Part shown: positions 43,893 to 53,124 of the stretch, piece by piece
How positions within the stretch are numbered: the stretch's first letter is position 1
Layout of the letters: each line of letters opens with the position of its first letter
Assembly: GCA_937900695.1 (NCBI GenBank)
Contig: CALCFD010000019.1
Span: 1-54,149 of the forward strand
Source: an uncultured Eubacterium sp.
GTDB lineage: Bacteria; Bacillota; Clostridia; Peptostreptococcales; Anaerovoracaceae
DNA length: 54,149 nt
Direction of reading: 5' to 3'
Notes under the pieces: generated by a model
The model's input: the letters and a program-made list of their open reading frames with translations, nothing else
The model's database searches: none
What the model was told of the DNA's origin: nothing
Position numbers and translations under genes: made by a program

Positions 43893-44624
43893 CTATTTAA
43901 CAAGCTTAGAAGCTGCAGCTTCATCTACTACTACAGTTACATCTGGATGGAACTGTAAAATAGAAGCTGGCACTTTCGGTGTAACTTCACCACAAAATGC
44001 TTTTGCTACAATATCTGCTTTATCTTCACCACTTGCAACAACAAGAATTTTTTTAGCTTTCATAATTGTTCCAATCCCCATAGTGTAAGCCTGTCTTGGA
44101 ACTTCATCTGCTGAAGCAAAAAATCTCTTATTTGCTTCTATTGTACTTTCTGTTAAATCAACACAGTGAGTTTCTTTATCAAATACATCTGAAGGTTCAT
44201 TAAAACCAATATGACCATTGTGACCTAATCCAAGTAACTGAAGATCAATACCGCCATAAGATAAAATTACCTCTTCATAACGTTTACATTCTTTTTCAGC
44301 ATCTTCTTCTGTGCCGTCTGGAACATTAGTATTTGCTGGATCGATATTTACACGATCAAATAAATGTTCATGCATAAAATAATAATAGCTTTGATCATGA
44401 TCATGATCAAGTCCACGATATTCATCTAAATTTACAGATGAAACTTTTGAAAAATCCAAGTCTCCTTTTTCATATCTTTCTACTAGTTGATCATATGTTC
44501 CAATAGGTGTAGATCCTGTTGCAAGACCTAATACACACTCAGGTTTTGTAATAATCTGCGCAGAAATGATATTTGCTGCTTTTCTACTCATATCTTCATA
44601 GTCTTTTGTTACAATAATTTTCAC
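43893..44624 (-). CDS. nagB: glucosamine-6-phosphate deaminase
   Basis: A 243-residue enzyme converting glucosamine-6-phosphate to fructose-6-phosphate and ammonia. LGLATGSTPIGTYDQLV (phosphate loop), NLDEYRGL (catalytic Asp), GLGHNGHIGFNEPSD (catalytic His) are present. The start is GTG at 44624, seven bases behind GAGGAGG; a farther ATG at 44648 lies upstream of that site. Single gene; nagA is not in the window. Confidence 0.95.
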   Translation of the reverse strand: MKIIVTKDYEDMSRKAANIISAQIITKPECVLGLATGSTPIGTYDQLVERYEKGDLDFSKVSSVNLDEYRGLDHDHDQSYYYFMHEHLFDRVNIDPANTNVPDGTEEDAEKECKRYEEVILSYGGIDLQLLGLGHNGHIGFNEPSDVFDKETHCVDLTESTIEANKRFFASADEVPRQAYTMGIGTIMKAKKILVVASGEDKADIVAKAFCGEVTPKVPASILQFHPDVTVVVDEAAASKLVK

Positions 44625-44884
44625 TTTATACCTCCTCAAATATATCATATATATATTAGTGTCTACTTTATGATAGTTTTAAGTATAGCATATTTTATTT
44701 TCTTACTACAATATTTAGTTTAATTTTTTTCTAATTAGTAATAGTTTTTCAATAACGCTAAATAACTCTCTAGCCAGCGTCATCGGGCTCAAGTTTTACT
44801 TCTCTAATAGTCTCATCAAAACTTGATGCCCAGCCATCTTAAATACATAAAAGTTAATTTATGGGACGTCATATTATTTTAATA
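44625..44884. other. intergenic region with an imperfect hairpin
   Basis: About 260 bp. A 13-bp inverted repeat with a one-base bulge (44785-44797 with 44818-44831) lies in the middle but has no T-run. On the minus strand a 22-codon open stretch around it (about 44773-44841) could be the relic of a lost gene. No confident gene is seen. Confidence 0.4.
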
Positions 44885-45268
44885 TTATATATTTACCCAC
44901 CACCCTTGATTATCCTTATAACCATTTCTATTCATAAAAGGCTCTAATATAGCTTTTTGACCAATAATTGGTATTTGTACACCTTCTTTTATAAGAATGG
45001 CAAAAATTTTATAGCGCAATCTATCTGCTAATAAAAACCATAAATCTGTTTTTTCTACAGCTAGCCTATATTCTTCTGTTCCTTCTTTATAATCATATAT
45101 TTCATCTTCTATCCACCAAGCTTTATTTTCGGCTATCGCAAATAACATTGCTAATTCTTTCTCGTTTTTAATTTTTGATAGAGCTTTTTCTGCTTCTTTT
45201 ATAGTTAAATCTGGAGCAGGCTCTTTTGCCATAACAAATACATTTTCATTCATAATAAAATTTTTCAT
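44885..45268 (-). CDS. hypothetical protein
   Basis: A 127-residue soluble, mostly helical protein (DLTIKEAEKALSKIKNEKELAMLFAIAENKAWWIEDEIYD) with tryptophan-rich patches and a QGWWVNI end. The ATG at 45268 is preferred because AGGTGA lies six bases upstream; a GTG three codons earlier is possible. No family recognised. Neighbours give no hint. Confidence 0.65.
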   Translation of the reverse strand: MKNFIMNENVFVMAKEPAPDLTIKEAEKALSKIKNEKELAMLFAIAENKAWWIEDEIYDYKEGTEEYRLAVEKTDLWFLLADRLRYKIFAILIKEGVQIPIIGQKAILEPFMNRNGYKDNQGWWVNI

Positions 45269-45395
45269 ACTAATCACCTATTTTCCTAAACATACTACTA
45301 TTACTACTTTCTTAAAAGTTTATATTATTAATAGTAGCACAATACTTGACCAAAAAAGCGTACATTAAAAGTATAAAAAATTAATATCAATATAA

Positions 45396-45424
45396 AACCT
45401 CCAGACTATAATAGTCTAGAGGTT
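45396..45424 (-). terminator. intrinsic terminator of the DUF5714-ArsC gene
   Basis: A 14-bp near-perfect inverted repeat (one wobble) centred near 45410, followed on the minus strand by TTTTAT, directly behind the stop at 45430. Confidence 0.8.
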
Positions 45425-45429
45425 AATTA

Positions 45430-46503
45430 TTATTTTAACTCTTCTTTTAATTGTAATATATTTTTTTCAATCTCTTTTATTATGAACTTAAATTCCTCAT
45501 CTGATTTTCCAGTAGGATCATCTAAACCCCAGTTATCATCAAATGATCTACCAATAAATGGACATCCTACATTACAGCCCATAGAAATTGCAATGTCCGG
45601 CTCTGGTATATATGAAATCAGTTTTGAATACTGAGTTTCTTCCATGTCTATGCCATACATTTCTTTTATAATTCTAACAGCATCTTGATTGATTTGTGGC
45701 TTAGTCTGTGTACCTGCAGAATAACTTTCAAAAATATCTCCTGCAAGATGTTTTCCAAAAGCCTCTGCAATCTGACTGCGACAAGAATTATGAACGCAGA
45801 TAAATGCAACTTTTTTAGGTTTCTTATGAAATGGGCAAGCTTCTTTTAAACATTGATTATTCATATGAGAACGCGAACAAACTATTTCGCCTAGCTGCAT
45901 ATTTATTCCAAGTTTTTCCCTTGTAAATTCAACTGCTTTCGCAATAGCAAGATACGAATCCCTCTTGCAACAACGAGGACCGCCATTCCTGCCAATAGCA
46001 TCAAGAGCTCTTGAAGTCATTTGATTTGAAAGCCCCCAAGTTTCTTTGGAAAGTGGTGTGGATTTTAAGGCGATGGCAAGGTATATTCCGGTGCTGATTC
46101 CTGCGCCGCAAGCTCCCCAAAAGCCGCATACGCCTCCTGGCACTTCTTGTCCTCTTTTCTGCATCTCGCATATGGCTTTTTTTAAGTCCAAATCTCCTCC
46201 TGCGTTTTTGTATGCTGTAAGTAACGCCGCGCCAACCATAGTATGATGTTCAGGCCCATGCATATGATACGCCTCAATATCCATCATTTTTTCCATAATC
46301 TCTATAGGATTTTTAGACTTGCTGTTAAGGCAGATTGCCATAATTTCATCAATACCGCTAGTGTGGCACTGGTCGCAGACAAAATGACCATTGACGCATC
46401 TTGTTTTGCTACGCTGCTTTTTATGGCATAACTCACACTCCATCTCTTCATCCGTTTCAAGATATTCAAGTGGCGCCTTGCAAATTAAACACTCTTCATT
46501 CAT
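45430..46503 (-). CDS. DUF5714 protein fused to an arsenate reductase-like (LMW phosphatase) domain
   Basis: A 357-residue fusion. Residues 1-228 match DUF5714: an N-terminal zinc-ribbon-like part (CLIC, CELC, CDQC pairs), then VCGFWGACGAGISTGIYL and GGPRCCKRDSYLAI. Residues 231-357 are a low-molecular-weight phosphatase/ArsC domain with loop CVHNSCRS (Cys236, Arg242), DDP acid motif (328-330) and possible resolving cysteines 310 and 314. The second half would reduce arsenate to arsenite with thioredoxin. The first half has no known activity but is cysteine-rich and could deal with thiols, metals or methylation. No arsR or arsenite pump is adjacent. Transcribed upstream of its own terminator. 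Confidence 0.85.
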   Translation of the reverse strand: MNEECLICKAPLEYLETDEEMECELCHKKQRSKTRCVNGHFVCDQCHTSGIDEIMAICLNSKSKNPIEIMEKMMDIEAYHMHGPEHHTMVGAALLTAYKNAGGDLDLKKAICEMQKRGQEVPGGVCGFWGACGAGISTGIYLAIALKSTPLSKETWGLSNQMTSRALDAIGRNGGPRCCKRDSYLAIAKAVEFTREKLGINMQLGEIVCSRSHMNNQCLKEACPFHKKPKKVAFICVHNSCRSQIAEAFGKHLAGDIFESYSAGTQTKPQINQDAVRIIKEMYGIDMEETQYSKLISYIPEPDIAISMGCNVGCPFIGRSFDDNWGLDDPTGKSDEEFKFIIKEIEKNILQLKEELK

Positions 46504-46522
46504 ATACTATTTACCTCATTAT

Positions 46523-47011
46523 TTATAATTCTTCTTTTGTAATTTCAGTTACATCTAGTTGGATCTTATAAGTTTTATTTTTGCCCTTTAAATCAGTTGT
46601 TTTTAATTCAAACCATAAATTATTACCTATCTTTTCAGCATCACTTTCTTTTAAAATATCCCCTGAGATTTGACCAATCTTTTTAGAAATATCTACACTT
46701 TCACCTTTTTTGTCGTTAACAGTATTAGAAAGTAATTTTTCTTTTTCACTTCCGTTGATATAAAAAGTAGTTGAATATGAAGCTATATGATTAAATTCCT
46801 TTGACTTTAATTTCAAATCACCACCATAACAAACATCTTCTTCACCGTTTGAAATAATTACCCCATTTGATATGGAAATATACTCATTTTCTCCATTAAA
46901 AGAATATGCTTTTACTATTTGGTCTGCATTATTGTTAGAATTTACATTGCATCCCATAAATAAAATGGTGCATGCAAACAGCGATAAAATAACTGCTATT
47001 TTCTTTTTCAT
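46523..47011 (-). CDS. small secreted lipoprotein, function unknown
   Basis: A 162-residue protein with a signal peptide and lipobox MGC (Cys21). The mature part is beta-rich and charged (SFNGENEYISISNGVIISNGEEDVCYGG). AAGGAGAG precedes the ATG. It lies between the BspA-like surface protein and the DUF5714-ArsC gene on the same strand. No family recognised. Confidence 0.78.
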   Translation of the reverse strand: MKKKIAVILSLFACTILFMGCNVNSNNNADQIVKAYSFNGENEYISISNGVIISNGEEDVCYGGDLKLKSKEFNHIASYSTTFYINGSEKEKLLSNTVNDKKGESVDISKKIGQISGDILKESDAEKIGNNLWFELKTTDLKGKNKTYKIQLDVTEITKEEL

Positions 47012-47080
47012 TACTATATCTCTCCTTATTGTTTAAATTGCTTTTATAATACTATAGTTTTAAGGAAAACAAAATATCAA

Positions 47081-48736
47081 TTACTTTAACTTAAAATATT
47101 TAACCTGTGACCACGGTCCATAAACTCTATATGTTTTGCGTCCAATCTTTGTGTAAGTAAATGACCTGATTTTGTAATAGTATCCCTTTTTTCTAACTGC
47201 TTTTACAACCTTTGATTTTGCACTTATAGTCTTGTATGTACCCACTATTTTAGTCTGCTTCTTTGATGTGGATTTAGATATCTGATATCCCTTTTGTCCA
47301 GGAATGTCTTTCCAGCTTACCACCACTTTATTTTTGCCGTACTTTTTAACCTTCGAAATAGGCACTTTTTTCAAAGTATAAATAGCAGTAGTCTTATAAT
47401 TAGTTGATTTATATTTTACCTTTGATTTTTCATAGTAAGGCACAACTTTAAATTCATACTTAGCACCATCAGTAAGATTCTTTTTAGTTAAAGAAGTTTT
47501 TGTAGTTCTAAGTAAATATGTCCACTTCGTTGTCTTACTTCTGTTTCTATAATATACATAGTAACCTTTTGCATTTTTCACCTTACTCCAATAAACATTG
47601 ATATCATCATATCCACCATACTTATTTGATAATCTAGATTTTACACTTGACGGTGCTGCTAGCATTAGTCTGCTTACAGAAGTTACATTTTTTACTGCTG
47701 AGCACTTTTTGCAATGAATTGACTTTTTACCACTAGTAGTTAATGTCGGTGCTTTGTCTATTGTGTAGTAACTATTCCATGTATGAGTTATTGGCATCAC
47801 TTCACTGCGTTCTACATTGCATATTGTGCAGCGATGCTTTCTTAAACCTTGTTGAGTGCAACTTGGATATTTTATAATTTGCCACGGTCCAAATGCATGA
47901 TCATCCCCATCAATAGCATGAAATTTCATACCTTTTGTCCATTCTGTTCCTACACTTAGCCAATGATTTACATATTTTTCTGCAACAGATCCTTTATATC
48001 CGATGATGCAGCATGCTGGAATAGGTGAATCCCAACCACCAACTCCATTGTCAAAAGCATTATCTGGCAATGATTTAGCAAGCCATACGTATTTTAAATT
48101 ATCACAACCACTCAATAACTGGTTTGGTACTTGTTTTACTCCATCTTCTATAATTACAGTCTCAACTGCTGTTCCATAGAGTTGTGCATTTCCTTCCCAC
48201 TTTGTTCCTGTTGGTATTACAACTGTTCCCGAAAGATTTTTACAGTCTGTAAAAACATCTGAATACCATGTTACTCCTTTAGGAAGCTTTATCGAAGTAA
48301 TCCCTGTATTACTAAATGCTGTAACACCTACACTTTCTAGACCTTCATTTAAGTTAACTTCTACAAGATTTTTATTATTAACAAAAGCACTGTGATCTAT
48401 TACTTTTACTGTAGAAGCCATGGTTACTTTTCTTAAGTTTATATACTTATTTGCAAAAGCAATTGCTGGAATTTCTGTAACGCCTTCTGCAACTCTAACT
48501 TCTTTAATTTGCTCTGCATACTGTTCCCACTGGTACAGCTTATCATTTTGCCATTTAATATCTTTAAGCAAAGTAAATACACCTGTTTCACTAAGCTTCC
48601 ATCCATCACCTTTTATTTCTCTTACAGATGTCATTGACGGTGTTTCCTCTGCATAAGCACTTACTGCTCCATTTAACGGCACCACACTTATTATAAGAGC
48701 CAGTGCAAGAACAAAACTTATAATTTTCTTTTTCAT
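47081..48736 (-). CDS. BspA-like leucine-rich repeat surface protein
   Basis: A 551-residue secreted protein. Residues 1-30 are a signal peptide ending AYAE. Residues about 75-215 hold leucine-rich repeats of the BspA (LRR_5) type (VRVAEGVTEIPAIAFANKYINLRKVTMAS). About 285-350 carry paired cysteines (CTQQGLRKHRCTIC, CKKC) like those of the 36161 protein. The rest is two fibronectin-like units and a basic end. BspA-type proteins bind host or bacterial partners. AGAGAGGT precedes the ATG. It shares its last segments with the transglutaminase-like protein. Confidence 0.85.
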   Translation of the reverse strand: MKKKIISFVLALALIISVVPLNGAVSAYAEETPSMTSVREIKGDGWKLSETGVFTLLKDIKWQNDKLYQWEQYAEQIKEVRVAEGVTEIPAIAFANKYINLRKVTMASTVKVIDHSAFVNNKNLVEVNLNEGLESVGVTAFSNTGITSIKLPKGVTWYSDVFTDCKNLSGTVVIPTGTKWEGNAQLYGTAVETVIIEDGVKQVPNQLLSGCDNLKYVWLAKSLPDNAFDNGVGGWDSPIPACCIIGYKGSVAEKYVNHWLSVGTEWTKGMKFHAIDGDDHAFGPWQIIKYPSCTQQGLRKHRCTICNVERSEVMPITHTWNSYYTIDKAPTLTTSGKKSIHCKKCSAVKNVTSVSRLMLAAPSSVKSRLSNKYGGYDDINVYWSKVKNAKGYYVYYRNRSKTTKWTYLLRTTKTSLTKKNLTDGAKYEFKVVPYYEKSKVKYKSTNYKTTAIYTLKKVPISKVKKYGKNKVVVSWKDIPGQKGYQISKSTSKKQTKIVGTYKTISAKSKVVKAVRKKGYYYKIRSFTYTKIGRKTYRVYGPWSQVKYFKLK

Positions 48737-48775
48737 TACTATACCTCTCTTATTTTATTTAACTAATTTGATTAT

Positions 48776-49702
48776 CTATAAATATTTCTTAAATGCTTTT
48801 TTCATTTTCAATGCAACATCCATCGTCCAATCAAACTGTTCAGACCATTTATCTTTATTATCAAATTCTGCCCAATGAGATATAAGTATTCTGCTAGCTT
48901 TTTTATCTGGCAATTCTCTCCATTCAAGTTTCATATCCATATCCTTTTCAATTTCCATCTTATGAGAATTAAACTTATGAAACAGTTCTTTATCATCAGG
49001 AATATACCATTCTACAACAATCTGATTATCCTTACGAATCTGACTTATAGTGATATGACAAGCTGATGAACCTACACTTAAAGTCATCCAATGATCTGTG
49101 TTTGCCTTTCTCTTATTAAACTGCTTTGCAAATGCATTGTTTTGAAATGCATAATCATTAAAAGCAACCCAATAGTCATATCTTGCCTGCAGCGTAGGAG
49201 AATTACTGATGTTGCGTTTAATTTCCTTTGCCCAGTCATTTGGCTTTTCTACCACTTCAAATTTTACAGCAATATCAGAACTTCCAATTTGGTATAATTT
49301 AATTTCTACTAAGAAAAAAGCTATATTCTCATCGGTATGATTATTTAGCCACTCAATTGCAGAGCGATGTTCTTCTCTTGCCCTTTTAACAACCCAAATT
49401 ACAATGTCGGCAGATTTACCAGATGCATACGTTATTAATTTACCAAGGTGGTCATGATTTGTATCTTCAAGTTGATTCTCGATGATTATTTTTCTATCTG
49501 TTCCTGTTTCTGTTGCATAAATATCTACATTAAAATCGCCAACGCTAGACTCAGTTTCATCTACAGTTATTTCCAATCCAACAGCATCTGCCAACAATGA
49601 AATATTATCTTCATCTGCAAGCCAAGGCGTAAAGTCTAATGCTTCATGTGGCCATACCATTCTCAAATCTTTTATTTCTTTCAGTTTTCCTAAATTAATC
49701 AA
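48776..49702 (-). CDS. DUF4268 protein, nuclease-like, without restriction partners
   Basis: A 308-residue protein. The N-terminal part has a PD-(D/E)xK nuclease pattern: Asp60 (FNVDIYA), Glu75 and Gln77 (IIIENQLEDTNHDHLGKLITYASG). The C-terminal part (about 175-300) matches DUF4268. The family is often linked to restriction or defence genes, yet no methyltransferase or other partner adjoins, so it is a lone gene. The start is TTG (MINLGKLKEI) about seven bases behind GGGAGGAA. Activity is probable but untested. Confidence 0.84.
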   Translation of the reverse strand: MINLGKLKEIKDLRMVWPHEALDFTPWLADEDNISLLADAVGLEITVDETESSVGDFNVDIYATETGTDRKIIIENQLEDTNHDHLGKLITYASGKSADIVIWVVKRAREEHRSAIEWLNNHTDENIAFFLVEIKLYQIGSSDIAVKFEVVEKPNDWAKEIKRNISNSPTLQARYDYWVAFNDYAFQNNAFAKQFNKRKANTDHWMTLSVGSSACHITISQIRKDNQIVVEWYIPDDKELFHKFNSHKMEIEKDMDMKLEWRELPDKKASRILISHWAEFDNKDKWSEQFDWTMDVALKMKKAFKKYL

Positions 49703-49773
49703 TCCTGTTCCTCCCTACAAACAAATATCTCAAGTATGTATTAAACGATTTAATATAACTTTACCATATACCC

Positions 49774-51465
49774 CTAATATTTATATACCGAAACTCTTTC
49801 AAAACGGTCCACATCTACAAGTCCTCCTGGAGTCATTTTTAAATGCGGAATAACCGGTAGGCTGACAAATGCCATCATCATAAAAGGTTCCACATCCAAA
49901 GGAGCTCCAAGACCACGAACTGCCATTCTCACCTGCTCGTTTTCCATAGCTGCCCTCTTAGCGTCAACCTCAGTCATTAGACCTGCTATAGGCAAAGGCA
50001 TTTTAGCTACAATCTCGCCATCCACACAAACGGCATTGCCGCCGCCCATATTTCTAACACAGTTAGCTACACACGCCATATCCTTGTGGTTAGTTCCAAT
50101 AACAATCAAGTTATGAGAATCATGGGAAACCGATGATGCGATAGCTCCCTTTTTAAGGCCTATGCCTTTTATAAATCCTACGCCAATATGACCTGTATTG
50201 CCATGGCGCTCAACTACTGCTAACTTCAGAATGTCATTTTTGATGCTAATACCGTTGTTGTTATCCCAGTCTATCTTTGCCACATACTCATCTGTCAACA
50301 GCTGACCTGGATTAATCTTTATAACCCTGCATTTTTCTGACTTCGGTTCAATGAAAAAATCCTCCTCGCATAATGGCTTATTATAAAAAGAATTTCTAAC
50401 GGCCTCATCTATCTCCTTGTTAATCTCTGGCTTATCAAAATCCTTCAATTTTCCATCAGAATAAACCAAAACACCTTTGGAATAAACCTGAGATATAGCC
50501 ACTTTTTCCAAATCGTCTAAAACCAAAAGATCCGCTCTATACCCCGGCGCTACTGCTCCCACATACATGAGATTGAAACTTTCTGCTGCCTGAATAGTCG
50601 CCATCTTGATAGCTGTGATCGCAGACTTGCCATGGGAAACGGCAGTTCTGATAATATGGTCTATATGGCCTTCCTTTATAATATCTGCCGGATGTTTATC
50701 ATCTGTCACCAAAAGACATCTTTGGCAATAAGGCTCATCAAATAAAGGTAGCAAAGAAACCAAGTCCTTAGCCGCCGTACCCTGACGAATCATAATGCGC
50801 TGGCCTTTTTTCAATTTTTCTATGGCCTCTTTGCTGTTTGTACATTCATGTTCATTTAAAATGCCCGCCGAAATGTATTTATCCAAATCCTTGCCACTTA
50901 GCAAAGGGCCATGGGCATCCACTACCTTCCTATGGACATGGGCATCCTTGATTTTTTTCATAACCTTAGGATCTTTTCCCAAAACTCCCGGATAATTCAT
51001 CATTTCAGCTAACCCTAGCACCCTAGGATTTTCATAATAATGCTCTATTTCCTCTGCTTCAATGGCCATTTTTGACTCATCAAAAGGAGTAGCAGGCACG
51101 CAAGAGGGAATGTTTATATATACATTTAGCGGCAAATTTTCACTGCTAGCTAGCATATAGTCTATGCCATTTAAGCCGCAAACATTGGCAATTTCGTGAG
51201 GATCTGCCACTACCGATGTAGTTCCATGAGGTAAAGCCACCTTGGCAAATTCATATGGCGTTAACATGGTGCTCTCAATATGTATATGTCCGTCTATAAA
51301 TCCAGGACAAATATATTTTCCAGTTGCATCGTAAACAACCTCTGCATCTGCATCATCGTACTCACCTACACCTATTATTTTATCGTCTTCTATTAAAACG
51401 TTTTCTTTTTCCAAACTATTTGAAAAAACATTTACGATTGTTCCATTTTTAATTAATGTTCTCAC
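49774..51465 (-). CDS. ade: adenine deaminase
   Basis: A 563-residue amidohydrolase converting adenine to hypoxanthine. FIDGHIHIESTML (residues 56-68) holds metal ligands; HGTTSVVADPHEIANVCG, VTDDKHPADI and the C-terminal domain GGNAVCVDGE are typical. Length is normal. Starts at GTG with AGGAG upstream. Stand-alone purine salvage gene; no purine riboswitch is evident in front of it. Confidence 0.95.
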   Translation of the reverse strand: MRTLIKNGTIVNVFSNSLEKENVLIEDDKIIGVGEYDDADAEVVYDATGKYICPGFIDGHIHIESTMLTPYEFAKVALPHGTTSVVADPHEIANVCGLNGIDYMLASSENLPLNVYINIPSCVPATPFDESKMAIEAEEIEHYYENPRVLGLAEMMNYPGVLGKDPKVMKKIKDAHVHRKVVDAHGPLLSGKDLDKYISAGILNEHECTNSKEAIEKLKKGQRIMIRQGTAAKDLVSLLPLFDEPYCQRCLLVTDDKHPADIIKEGHIDHIIRTAVSHGKSAITAIKMATIQAAESFNLMYVGAVAPGYRADLLVLDDLEKVAISQVYSKGVLVYSDGKLKDFDKPEINKEIDEAVRNSFYNKPLCEEDFFIEPKSEKCRVIKINPGQLLTDEYVAKIDWDNNNGISIKNDILKLAVVERHGNTGHIGVGFIKGIGLKKGAIASSVSHDSHNLIVIGTNHKDMACVANCVRNMGGGNAVCVDGEIVAKMPLPIAGLMTEVDAKRAAMENEQVRMAVRGLGAPLDVEPFMMMAFVSLPVIPHLKMTPGGLVDVDRFERVSVYKY

Positions 51466-51537
51466 TGTTTTTTTAATCTCCTAGTCAATCTATATTCCTA
51501 TAGTCCTAGACAAAATATCCTTACCATAGCACTTTTA

Positions 51538-51645
51538 TTATATCACATAATCATAACCTCCATATGATTTAATGTAGTTGTACAAGCTAGGAATTAATAG
51601 CGTAAGACAATTGTTCAGCTTAATTACTCCTTGCTTTCGATCCAT
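51538..51645 (-). CDS. possible 35-residue small protein
   Basis: An open frame starts MDRKQGVIKLNNCLTLLIPS and has AAAAAGG seven bases before the ATG. It fills the gap upstream of ade, whose own control DNA overlaps its end. No similarity is recognised. It may be real, a remnant or chance. Confidence 0.25.
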   Translation of the reverse strand: MDRKQGVIKLNNCLTLLIPSLYNYIKSYGGYDYVI

Positions 51646-51736
51646 ATTAAAACCTTTTTACAATTAGAACCATGCCATGCAGAGCTCTCTAAAACAGATA
51701 TTTTGATGCTGATATTTTTTCTATATTTAATTTGTT

Positions 51737-52249
51737 TTACATATCCTTCATAATTAAAATTGTACCTAGAATATATCCACAATCCCATTTTTTAAAAATA
51801 TCTTCATCGTAATAAAAACAAGGATGTTTAAATACAATCCCAGCACCAATTCCATTATCAAAGACTTTGATATAATCATCATCGTTAGAAGACAAAACTT
51901 TCATATCCGATGGAAAACTTTCACCAAAAACCTCTTCATCACTATATATTTCTTTTTGATATTTTGGCAACGCTAATATCTTGCCTCTAATCATAAAATT
52001 AAGTGACATTTTATATAATTTTGCAGCAGGTGTTTCTTCATCTTCTGGAATATCATAAATAGTTTTATCAACTTCCATCTTAGTTAAATCAACTCCTAAA
52101 TAATTGAAAAACTGTTGTTGTTCTAATGATAGACTTTCTATAAACTCCATATTAGCTGTTTTATCAATCGAATAATCAACTTCTTTATATAATTGTTTTG
52201 TTAAGTCAATATCAACATCTAATTGCCATGGATTAAAATCAAAAATCAT
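51737..52249 (-). CDS. hypothetical acidic protein
   Basis: A 170-residue acidic soluble protein (MIFDFNPWQLDVDIDLTKQLY at the start). The ATG at 52249 follows AAGGAG; a farther in-frame start at 52297 is less likely. Size, acidity and the small membrane protein beside it recall polymorphic-toxin immunity genes, but no toxin is near and no domain is recognised. Confidence 0.6.
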   Translation of the reverse strand: MIFDFNPWQLDVDIDLTKQLYKEVDYSIDKTANMEFIESLSLEQQQFFNYLGVDLTKMEVDKTIYDIPEDEETPAAKLYKMSLNFMIRGKILALPKYQKEIYSDEEVFGESFPSDMKVLSSNDDDYIKVFDNGIGAGIVFKHPCFYYDEDIFKKWDCGYILGTILIMKDM

Positions 52250-52314
52250 GCTAATTACACTCCTTTGTAAAATTCTAATTTGCTTAGTACTTTTCATCTT
52301 TCCAAACTGATATT

Positions 52315-52551
52315 TTAAGCTTGATTATTCTTTGCAAAAAGCATTTTTAACGCCTTAAAACCAAAATACACTCCAACTACCCCATATATAATTCGGTTTA
52401 TTTCATCTTTTAAAAATGGAAAATATGCTGGTGGCTTTATGGCACAATAGAGTAAAAAAACACAGATTATCAACACTACAATATATACTAAAACTGCTAA
52501 TCTTCCTCTTAGTGGTATTGATTTTTTCTTTTCCCAAAATTTTATAATCAT
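52315..52551 (-). CDS. small two-segment membrane protein
   Basis: A 78-residue protein with two membrane segments (LAVLVYIVVLIICVFLLYC and IIYGVVGVYFGFKALKMLF) around a short loop. GGGGGAAT precedes the ATG. It runs 66 bp before the 170-residue gene and is likely in the same transcript. Function unknown. Confidence 0.7.
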   Translation of the reverse strand: MIIKFWEKKKSIPLRGRLAVLVYIVVLIICVFLLYCAIKPPAYFPFLKDEINRIIYGVVGVYFGFKALKMLFAKNNQA

Positions 52552-52642
52552 AAATATTCCCCCTAAATTCTAATCTTATGTTCTTTTTAGCAGTATAACA
52601 TGCAATTGCAAGAGTCTCATTAACTAAATATGAACAAAAAAA

Positions 52643-52664
52643 CACCCTGCATTTCTGCAAGGTG
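52643..52664 (-). terminator. intrinsic terminator reading out of the integrated element
   Basis: Minus-strand CACCTTGCA and TGCAGGGTG pair around GAAA (52643-52651 with 52656-52664, one G-U pair), followed by T7. It would shield the small genes at 52315-52551 from transcription coming from the recombinase side. Confidence 0.78.
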
Positions 52665-52689
52665 CAACTTGATGTATCAATCAATTATG

Positions 52690-53124
52690 ATTTTCTAGCT
52701 ACTCAGACTTCGCTTACGCTCGTCTTTGTAGGAGACAGACAGTTTTCGCAGTAGGCCACTTCCAATCGCACTTCGCCTTCAGCTCGCGCTCTTAGGTGTC
52801 CCTTGCATGAGACGTACATCTGCTTCTCTTCGTCGCTATCGCTCCTTGACAAGCAGTGTTGCGGCTTCAACTTGGCTCGATACGTGCTGATTGATGTCGA
52901 AATATCGGAACATATCCCCCATTTTGAGCCGATTTCCGATTGTTCTCGGAAACATATCAATAGGCACATTTTGCCCTTATTCAATCCGCAACCTAAACCA
53001 TTCTCGTTGTCGGAAACATATCGAGTTTTCCTAGATGCTACTATATATAAGCAACACTTCTGCCACCACTGTCTCAAGCCGGGACTAGCCGGTTTCCCTT
53101 AGTTAAAAATATTACTCTTGTTGA
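52690..53124. other. non-coding end region of an integrated element, with short repeats
   Basis: This stretch is clearly richer in G and C than the chromosome to its left, and the change falls near 52690. It contains TCGGAAACATATC at 53010-53022 and 52946-52958 and TCGGAACATATC at 52905-52916. A 124-codon frame on the minus strand (52703-53077) has no ribosome site and no protein-like character, so I do not call it. The element end (attachment site) probably lies near the composition change; its exact position is not visible. Confidence 0.5.

Noticed and set aside
44773..44841. 22-codon open stretch upstream of nagB
   Set aside because: It begins right after an in-frame stop and has no start codon or ribosome site; at most a relic.
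51466..51736. Purine riboswitch in front of adenine deaminase
   Set aside because: The conserved core of the purine aptamer is not found on the minus strand of this gap.
52703..53077. 124-codon open frame beside the recombinase
   Set aside because: No ribosome site, composition does not look like protein, and it overlaps short DNA repeats in the element end.
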